The position numbers and the translations under genes are program-made. A stretch of 28,195 bases of DNA. Source: Capsulimonas sp039928515. Its GTDB lineage: Bacteria; Armatimonadota; Armatimonadia; Armatimonadales; Capsulimonadaceae. Below the pieces are notes generated by a model. The model made no database searches. It saw only the letters and a list, made by a program, of their open reading frames with translations, and had not been told where the DNA came from. The stretch is taken from NCBI RefSeq assembly GCF_039928515.1, contig NZ_JBDSSZ010000059.1, one strand, 5' to 3'. Shown here piece by piece: positions 23,385 through 28,195 of the stretch; the stretch's first letter is position 1, and the number at the start of each line of letters is the position of its first letter.

Positions 23385-23978
23385 TCAATCTTCCAGCAAT
23401 CCACGAGTCAGCTCCCGCCGGCGCTCAAAATGCTCATCCGAAACGGCGGGCGCCGCCCCCACGGTAGAAATGGGCTCCACAATCTCGATCCACGATCGGC
23501 AGCCGCCATACGAAGGTAAGATCGGCAGGACACGTGGTTCGGGCAGAGCGTAGGCGCGCAGCAAAAGAAGAAAAATCGGCTTATAGGGCTCCCAATCGTA
23601 CCGACCGTCAATAAATTGGCGGCTCCAGATATGCTGCGGCGACATCTTGACTATTGTCTCGCGGTGATCCACCCGCACCACATCGGTCACCTGGGCGGCG
23701 GCTTCGATCCGGACAAAACCCGCAGGAGGCCGGCGCGCTTCCTCCTCGCGCAGCCACTGCCCGAAGCATGGCTGCAAGTCCCCCAGCCGCTCTGTCTCGT
23801 GCGCGTAGTTGGGATAGATGAGAAACTCGGTAGCTTTCAGATCGAAATCGCCCGTCTCTTCAATGATTCCGCCCTTGCGAAGCAGCATCAATTGGTGACC
23901 TTCGAGCAGCGAGCGCTGGACCACCGCCCATTCCTTGAGCGCGACCGTCAGTGTTTCCGGGAGCATAAACGTTACCAT
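23385..23978 (-). CDS. DUF1802 family protein
   Basis: 197 residues, predicted soluble. The opening LKEWAVVQRSLLEGHQLMLLRKGGIIEETGDF and then FLIYPNYAHE are typical of DUF1802, a family of unknown function found in cyanobacteria and other bacteria; it looks faintly NUDIX-like at its start. The later segment VDHRETIVKMSPQHIWSRQFIDGRYDWEPYKP is also in keeping with this family. I set the start at 23978, where GGAG lies six bases upstream; the frame extends further upstream but would run into the divergent aldo/keto reductase gene. It is 78 bases upstream of the GspE gene on the same strand, so co-transcription is possible. Confidence 0.85.
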   Translation of the reverse strand: MVTFMLPETLTVALKEWAVVQRSLLEGHQLMLLRKGGIIEETGDFDLKATEFLIYPNYAHETERLGDLQPCFGQWLREEEARRPPAGFVRIEAAAQVTDVVRVDHRETIVKMSPQHIWSRQFIDGRYDWEPYKPIFLLLLRAYALPEPRVLPILPSYGGCRSWIEIVEPISTVGAAPAVSDEHFERRRELTRGLLED

Positions 23979-24016
23979 CCTTGTCTCCGTTATACCCGAC
24001 CCGTGGCGGCGCGGGG

Positions 24017-24040
24017 TACAATGTTGACATTGCGTCAACA
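24017..24040 (+). promoter_or_regulatory. -10 box and operator palindrome of the aldo/keto reductase gene
   Basis: TACAAT at 24017-24022 is a good -10 box for the plus-strand gene; the -35 is poor. Immediately downstream TGTTGAC (24022-24028) and GTCAACA (24034-24040) form a perfect seven-base inverted repeat with a five-base gap, covering the likely transcription start. This is where a repressor dimer would bind. The owner of the site is unknown. Confidence 0.55.
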
Positions 24041-24054
24041 GGAGACGAACAGCC

Positions 24055-25065
24055 ATGCAGTATCGCAAATTTGGAAATACGGACTTGACCGCGTCCGTTG
24101 TCGGCTTCGGCGTTTGGACCGTCAGCACGGGGATGTGGGGCGTCACCGATGAAGCGCTGCGCCTGCGCCTTCTGCGCCGCGCCTTCGACCTCGGCGTCAC
24201 GTTCTATGACACCGCCGACGTCTACGGCGACGGCCTTGGCGAGACCATTTTGAAGCAGGCGCTCGGCGAGCATCGCGACAAAATGGTGATCGCGACGAAG
24301 TTCGGCTACGACTTCTACACCAACCCCGGCATCCAGCCCGGCCAGCGCGAGCGCCCGCACGATTGGTCCCCCGCCTATCTCAAGCGCGCCTGCGAGGAGA
24401 GCCTGAAGCGCCTCGGGACCGATTATATTGATCTGTACCAGTTACATAACTGCCGAGTCGACGCCATCGACAACGACGATCTCTTCGCCACCTTAGAAGA
24501 ATTGAAGACCGAAGGCAAGATCCGGCACATCGGCACGGCGCTCGGACCGGCCATTGATATTCGCCAAAGCGAAGAAGGCGAACACTCCTTCCAGAAGCGC
24601 CATGTGGCGAGCGTCCAGATCATCTACAACCTGCTCGAACAGCAGCTCGGCGAGCGCGTCTTCGCGGCCGCCCGCGAGACCGGCGGCGGCGTCATGGTGC
24701 GCGTCCCGCATGCCTCCGGCCTGCTCGAAGGCAACTACACAACCGAAACCGAGTTCGCCCCCGGCGACCATCGCAACTGGCGCATCACCAGCACCGACAA
24801 GCGTAAGGCGTGGCTTGAAGACGGCCTCAAAAAGATCGCCCAGCTCGCGTTCCTGACCGAAGGCACGGGCCGCACGCTCGGCCAGGCCGCTCTGCAGTTC
24901 CTATGGAGCGAACCGACATTGGCCTCCGCGCTGCCGAACATCTACGACGAGCAGCAATTGGAAGAGTTCTGCGCCGCGCCGGATCAGAAACCATTGACCG
25001 ACGAGGAGATTGGGAAAATTCGCGGACTGTACTTGGAGAACTTTGGGCTGGAGCGAGCGGCCTAA
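24055..25065 (+). CDS. Aldo/keto reductase
   Basis: 336 residues, a TIM-barrel NADPH-dependent oxidoreductase of the general AKR superfamily. The catalytic tetrad is complete: Asp52 and Tyr57 in YDTADVYG, Lys82 in ATKFG, His131 in LYQLHN. LKRACEESLKRLGTDYIDLYQLH is the standard AKR signature. It reduces aldehydes or ketones, or runs the reverse reaction on sugars; the sequence does not give a substrate. The ATG at 24055 has AGGAGAC at a slightly long spacing. It is transcribed alone, divergent from the DUF1802 gene, with a palindrome at the promoter and a terminator right after the stop codon. Confidence 0.95.
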   Translation: MQYRKFGNTDLTASVVGFGVWTVSTGMWGVTDEALRLRLLRRAFDLGVTFYDTADVYGDGLGETILKQALGEHRDKMVIATKFGYDFYTNPGIQPGQRERPHDWSPAYLKRACEESLKRLGTDYIDLYQLHNCRVDAIDNDDLFATLEELKTEGKIRHIGTALGPAIDIRQSEEGEHSFQKRHVASVQIIYNLLEQQLGERVFAAARETGGGVMVRVPHASGLLEGNYTTETEFAPGDHRNWRITSTDKRKAWLEDGLKKIAQLAFLTEGTGRTLGQAALQFLWSEPTLASALPNIYDEQQLEEFCAAPDQKPLTDEEIGKIRGLYLENFGLERAA

Positions 25066-25073
25066 AAAAGAAA

Positions 25074-25123
25074 GCCCCTTTCTCCGGTCATTGGGGACCG
25101 GAGGAAGGAGCTGTTTTTCTTTT
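25074..25123 (+). terminator. Intrinsic terminator of the aldo/keto reductase gene
   Basis: The core stem CTCCGGTC / GACCGGAG is extended outward by CCTT / AAGG and GC pairs with small interruptions, then CTGTTTTTCTTTT. It begins nine bases after the stop codon. Confidence 0.88.
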
Positions 25124-25431
25124 AAATTTGTGAGACTGGACAGCGATTTTATTGAAGATCGGTAGGACGACATAGCCTGTCGGGTTGTCCGGCCGCCTTG
25201 TTCAAACCTTGGGGTTGGGCCCCGGATCGTTCGCTTACCTGCTTCTGAATGGCCGTCCGTACTGGCGTATCGCCAATTCCTGGCGTGATCAGTAGCTTAC
25301 CTTGGGCTGCGGTGGCGTCATATGCACGTAACCTCCCATGGCGGGCCAATTCCCGTCTTCTAAAATCATTATTCCACGTACTCGCGCCGATTTCACTTTC
25401 TTTTTTCGAAATATTTATTCGCGCGCCCCCC
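25124..25431. other. Intergenic stretch between the aldo/keto reductase and yvcK genes
   Basis: About 310 bases with no gene I can support. A minus-strand frame runs to a stop at 25149 in register with reasonable-looking residues (ARHGRLRAYDATAAQGKLLITPGIGDTP) but has no start with a ribosome site and no family I recognise. It may be a decayed gene fragment or chance. The part near 25390-25420 is AT-rich. No terminator for the yvcK operon is evident here. Confidence 0.4.
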
Positions 25432-26745
25432 TCAGAGAACAATCCGGAAAATCGCCTCGGCCAGCCGTGCGGAATCGTGCCGCACCACGTCCTCCTGGGA
25501 GATGAAGTTTCCCGGCACCGGCGTGTAGCCCAGCGCCCGGATGGCGTCCAGATCCGGCTCCACAAACTTCTGACCGTGCTTCTCGTACTTCTCCAGCAGC
25601 TCCGGCGCAGGACGTTCTTTGTTCACCAGCACATGCGTCACGATCTTTTTGCCCGGCGCATGCTCGGCGATGGCCTTGATATGGTCCGAGGCGGTAAAGC
25701 CCTGCGTCTCGCCCGGCTGGGTCATGACGTTGCAGACATAGACCTTCACAGCCTTGCTGCGCGAGATCGCGTCGGCGATGCCGTCCACCAATAAGTTGGG
25801 AACAACGCTGGTGTAGACACTGCCGGGACCTAAAATAATCGCGTCAGCTTCTTTGATGGCGCGCAGGACTTCGGGGAGCGGTTGGGCGCTCTCAGGCCGG
25901 ATATACATCCGCTTGATCGGCAGCGGCTGATGCACGATCTCGGTTTCGCCCTCGACAATCGTCCCATCCTCCAGCTCTCCTAGGAGGGCGACATTCTGTG
26001 TCGTGGATGGGTAAACCTTGCCTCGGATCGCCAGAACCTTGGCGGTCGCGGCGATGGCGTCTTCGTAGTTTCCCTTGTAGATCGTCGTCATCGCCGCAAT
26101 GAACAAGTTGCCGAAGCTATGGCCGGCGAGGCCCTCGTGGTTGTCCTCAAAGCGGTATTGGAACAGGCGAGAGAGCGTCGGCTCGGCGTCGGCGAGCGCG
26201 ACCAGACAGTTGCGCAGGTCACCCGGAGGCAAAATGCCCATCTGCTGGGTCAAACGTCCGGACGAGCCGCCGTTGTCGGTCACCGTGACGACGGCGACGA
26301 TGTTGCTGGTGTACTCTTTCAAACCGCGCAGCATCGTCGAAAGCCCCGTGCCGCCGCCCAGGACGACGATGCGCTGCCCCTGCGCAAGGCTGCGGCGCAC
26401 GAAGATGCGGTCGGCGAGGTTATCGCGCGCGTCCGGGGCCACCACGGCCAGCACCGATCGATTGAACTGCACGATGGAGATCAGCACGAATGTAAAGCCG
26501 ATCGCGCCAATGACCAATCCCATCACCACAAATTGAAAGGGGCTGGGAGGTGGGAAGCGCGTCTTGGTAATGATCAGCTTCGTCAAGTCGTCCAGATTTT
26601 GGATATAGGTGAGGCCCATCAGATTCGTGGCGAGCGCGGCGCCGACGATCACCAGCATCACGCCGAGGAACGTCAGCAGCATCCAGCGCTTCACCCGCAT
26701 GCCTGGGTAAAGCCACTTCACCGCCGAGCGCAATTGCTTGATCAT
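25432..26745 (-). CDS. yvcK: YvcK/CofD-family regulator with N-terminal membrane helices
   Basis: 437 residues. Two membrane helices (about 22-46 and 71-95) precede the CofD/YvcK domain, which opens with RIVVLGGGTGLSTMLRGL and contains TVTDNGGSSGRL and PPGDLRNCL, then LGPGSVYTSVVPNLLV. YvcK (GlmR) binds UDP-GlcNAc and tunes carbon flow into cell-wall precursors, and is needed for growth on gluconeogenic carbon in Bacillus. The Bacillus protein is soluble; the membrane-anchored form seen here occurs in some other phyla. Its ATG shares one base with the rapZ stop (TAATG), so translation is coupled. In many genomes whiA follows yvcK; here it does not. Confidence 0.94.
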   Translation of the reverse strand: MIKQLRSAVKWLYPGMRVKRWMLLTFLGVMLVIVGAALATNLMGLTYIQNLDDLTKLIITKTRFPPPSPFQFVVMGLVIGAIGFTFVLISIVQFNRSVLAVVAPDARDNLADRIFVRRSLAQGQRIVVLGGGTGLSTMLRGLKEYTSNIVAVVTVTDNGGSSGRLTQQMGILPPGDLRNCLVALADAEPTLSRLFQYRFEDNHEGLAGHSFGNLFIAAMTTIYKGNYEDAIAATAKVLAIRGKVYPSTTQNVALLGELEDGTIVEGETEIVHQPLPIKRMYIRPESAQPLPEVLRAIKEADAIILGPGSVYTSVVPNLLVDGIADAISRSKAVKVYVCNVMTQPGETQGFTASDHIKAIAEHAPGKKIVTHVLVNKERPAPELLEKYEKHGQKFVEPDLDAIRALGYTPVPGNFISQEDVVRHDSARLAEAIFRIVL

Positions 26746-27611
26746 TACTTATCCACGTCGCGATGCTGGGTCAGAACCCGATAATCTCGCCCGCGCAGAT
26801 GCGCGGCCAGTTTCTCGGCAACCACGACGGATCGGTGCCGTCCGCCCGTGCAGCCAATGGAAACGGTCAGATACGCCTTGCCTTCCTCGATGTACTGCGG
26901 CACGCAAAAGTCCAGAAGATCGTAGATTTTCGCCAGAAACGGCTCGCAGTCCGGGTCCGCCATCACGAACTCCTCAACCTTGGGATCGCGCCCATCGCAG
27001 GGGCGCAGTTCATCCACATAATGGGGGTTGACGAGAAACCGCACGTCGAACACTAAGTCCGCATCGAGCGGCAGACCGTATTTGAAACCAAACGAGGAGA
27101 TGGTGACGGTCAGCCCCTTGTTCTTATCGTCCTGGGGCGCGAAGGCCGAAAGCAGAAGATTGCGAAAATAGTGCGTGTCCAGGTCCGACGTATCGATGAC
27201 CTTGTTTGCCGTTTCCTTCATCGGCTCCAGCATCGTGCGTTCCAGCTTGATGCTGCCGAGTATCCCGCCCTGCTCGTCGAAAATCGGATGCTTGCGGCGC
27301 GTTTCTTTGAAGCGCTGCACGAGCGCGGCGTCCACAGCGTCTAAAAACAGCACCTTCGGCTCAACGCCCATACGCCGGATCAGCTTCAGCGCCGGCTCCC
27401 AGCCCATAAAGAACGAGCCGGCGCGCGCGTCGATCACCACCGCCAGCAGGCCGCCCATCCCCTGGTCCTTCACGGCCAGACACTTCTCCACCAGCTCCGG
27501 CAGCAGCACCGGCGGCAGGTTATCCACCACATTGTAGGACATGTCCTCAAACACGCGCGCGGCCACTGTCTTACCCGCGCCGGACATGCCGGTAATCACC
27601 ACAAGTTCCAT
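26745..27611 (-). CDS. rapZ: RNase adapter / nucleotide-binding protein RapZ
   Basis: 288 residues, the normal length. The N-terminal P-loop ATPase-like domain has Walker A GMSGAGKT (8-15) and FEDMSYNVVDNLPP, followed by a Walker B-like VVIDAR. The conserved C-terminal domain carries SSFGFKYGLPLDADLVFDVRFLVNPHY and the anion-binding CTGGRHRSV (254-262). In E. coli RapZ senses GlcN6P and guides RNase E to the GlmZ small RNA; in other bacteria (YvbJ/YvcJ type) the target is unknown. Pairing with YvcK is a widely conserved neighbourhood around amino-sugar and wall-precursor control. Both its start and its stop overlap the neighbouring genes by one base. Confidence 0.96.
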   Translation of the reverse strand: MELVVITGMSGAGKTVAARVFEDMSYNVVDNLPPVLLPELVEKCLAVKDQGMGGLLAVVIDARAGSFFMGWEPALKLIRRMGVEPKVLFLDAVDAALVQRFKETRRKHPIFDEQGGILGSIKLERTMLEPMKETANKVIDTSDLDTHYFRNLLLSAFAPQDDKNKGLTVTISSFGFKYGLPLDADLVFDVRFLVNPHYVDELRPCDGRDPKVEEFVMADPDCEPFLAKIYDLLDFCVPQYIEEGKAYLTVSIGCTGGRHRSVVVAEKLAAHLRGRDYRVLTQHRDVDK

Positions 27612-27997
27612 TATCGCCTCTGCTTTTCACGGTCAGAAATCAAGAAATTATTGAGTATCCCCGAGATTAGTCCCATAATGATCGAGCCGAGCAGCGGCGC
27701 GATAAATCCCTTGACGTGGAATCCATCCACAAAATTGCCCACCAGCCAAAACATCAGCGCGTTGATGACAAAGGAAAAGAGTCCGAACGTCAGACAGGTC
27801 AGCGGCAGCGTGAGCAGCTGCACCACCGGCCGGATCACAGCGTTTACGATCCCAAGCGCAGCGGCGGCGATCACCGCCGCAATCACGCCTTTGGTTCCCG
27901 GCGCGATCCAGATACCGTGATGGATGAGAAGCTGCACCAGCAGCACGGTGAGATAAAGAGCGATCGCGCTGATCGCCCAGCGGTAGAGAAACTGCAT
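27611..27997 (-). CDS. Phage holin family 4 / YvlD-like membrane protein
   Basis: 128 residues with four membrane helices (about 6-24, 36-57, 60-85, 95-118). The segment GIVNAVIRPVVQLLTLPLTCLTFGLFSFVINALMFWL is the hallmark of the PF04020 (YvlD) family. Despite its name the family is mostly chromosomal and associated with envelope stress, not lysis. The ATG at 27997 has AGGA five bases upstream; the frame extends to 28030 without a better site. It is first in the operon with rapZ and yvcK, with a TAATG junction to rapZ. A minus-strand TACAAT at 28048-28043 is a plausible -10 box with no good -35. Confidence 0.93.
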   Translation of the reverse strand: MQFLYRWAISAIALYLTVLLVQLLIHHGIWIAPGTKGVIAAVIAAAALGIVNAVIRPVVQLLTLPLTCLTFGLFSFVINALMFWLVGNFVDGFHVKGFIAPLLGSIIMGLISGILNNFLISDREKQRR

Positions 27998-28056
27998 ACG
28001 GGTCCTCTTCAGGGAAGTAATGACGTGCAAACGATTGGGGTTATTGTACCATGTCC

Positions 28057-28195
28057 ACCCACCCCGGCGCTTCCACCCCTCGTGACCTACCCCCTGCCTT
28101 CGTCCGACCCTGAGTAACCCACCCCGGCGCTTCGCGCCACCCCTCCGGGTGACCCACCCCCGGCCTTCGGCCGCCCCCTCCCTTGAAGCAGGGAA
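28057..28195. repeat. Degenerate GC-rich tandem repeat array, cut by the window edge
   Basis: The 17-mer ACCCACCCCGGCGCTTC occurs at 28057-28073 and again at 28117-28133, exactly 60 bases apart. Related units begin at 28085 and 28152, giving four imperfect units of 28 to 35 bases. Each has the form ACCCACCCC, then a small palindrome of the xxCTTCGxx type, then CACCCCTC or CCCCCTC. It lies upstream of the yvlD operon. It ends in CTTGAAGCAGGGAA, which recalls the element at 1722-1795. Confidence 0.7.

Noticed and set aside
23979..24200. N-terminal extension of the DUF1802 frame with an Arg-rich start
   Set aside because: It overlaps the divergent aldo/keto reductase gene and its promoter; the family homology begins just after 23978, where a ribosome site exists.
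25249..25794. 181-codon plus-strand open frame near the end of yvcK
   Set aside because: More than half lies antisense to yvcK, and there is no start signal or domain.
28057..28195. CRISPR array
   Set aside because: The units are degenerate, nearly contiguous and of uneven length; there are no conserved direct repeats separated by unique spacers, and no cas genes.

Overview
The window reads as high-GC, free-living bacterial chromosome with compact, mostly minus-strand operons. No rRNA, tRNA, transposase or CRISPR array was recognised. The gene mix is a yvlD-rapZ-yvcK operon, GH59 and GH4 glycosidases, an NlpC/P60-like hydrolase with a copper-amine-oxidase stalk-type tail, a DUF6483-like protein and GC-rich interspersed repeats. 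It would fit a soil or plant-surface bacterium such as an Armatimonadota (Capsulimonas-like) member. That placement is an inference from gene content, not a database match.

Layout. 48-1574 (-) is an unrecognised protein with about 15 membrane segments. 1796-4132 (-) is a TetR regulator plus DHA2-type MFS efflux pump cassette, with two overlapping palindromes at its promoter. 4300-13998 (-) is one uninterrupted transcription unit: a YtrA-type GntR regulator, one ABC ATPase and four tandem paralogous ABC-2-like permeases. Each of the four permeases carries a large central domain and a C-terminal zinc ribbon. Every junction in the unit overlaps, and it ends in a strong terminator. This is the most unusual locus in the window. 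14178-15215 (+) is an HtrA-like serine protease with no visible signal peptide, followed by a bidirectional terminator.

15297-18878 (-) is a glycosidase operon: a MelA-like GH4 enzyme followed by a secreted GH59 enzyme resembling animal galactocerebrosidase. It is divergent from an AraC regulator at 19018-19908 (+). Together they suggest inducible use of galactosides. 19934-20650 (-) is the cysteine-peptidase-like hydrolase. Its upstream region has a promoter, then a leader, then an intrinsic terminator before the start codon, which suggests attenuation. Next on the minus strand come a DUF6483-like protein, a GspE/PilB secretion or pilus ATPase and a DUF1802 protein. An aldo/keto reductase at 24055-25065 (+) has a perfect operator-like palindrome between its promoter and its start codon.

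25432-27997 (-) is yvlD-rapZ-yvcK, with stop and start codons sharing one base (TAATG) at both junctions. It links an envelope protein to RapZ and YvcK, the regulators of cell-wall precursor flux and carbon metabolism. The window ends inside a degenerate GC-rich repeat array. A shorter element with a related sequence style lies at 1722-1795.

Many long open frames lie opposite the real genes. They come from strong third-position GC bias and are left out. All function calls rest on motifs and remembered family features; no search was run.
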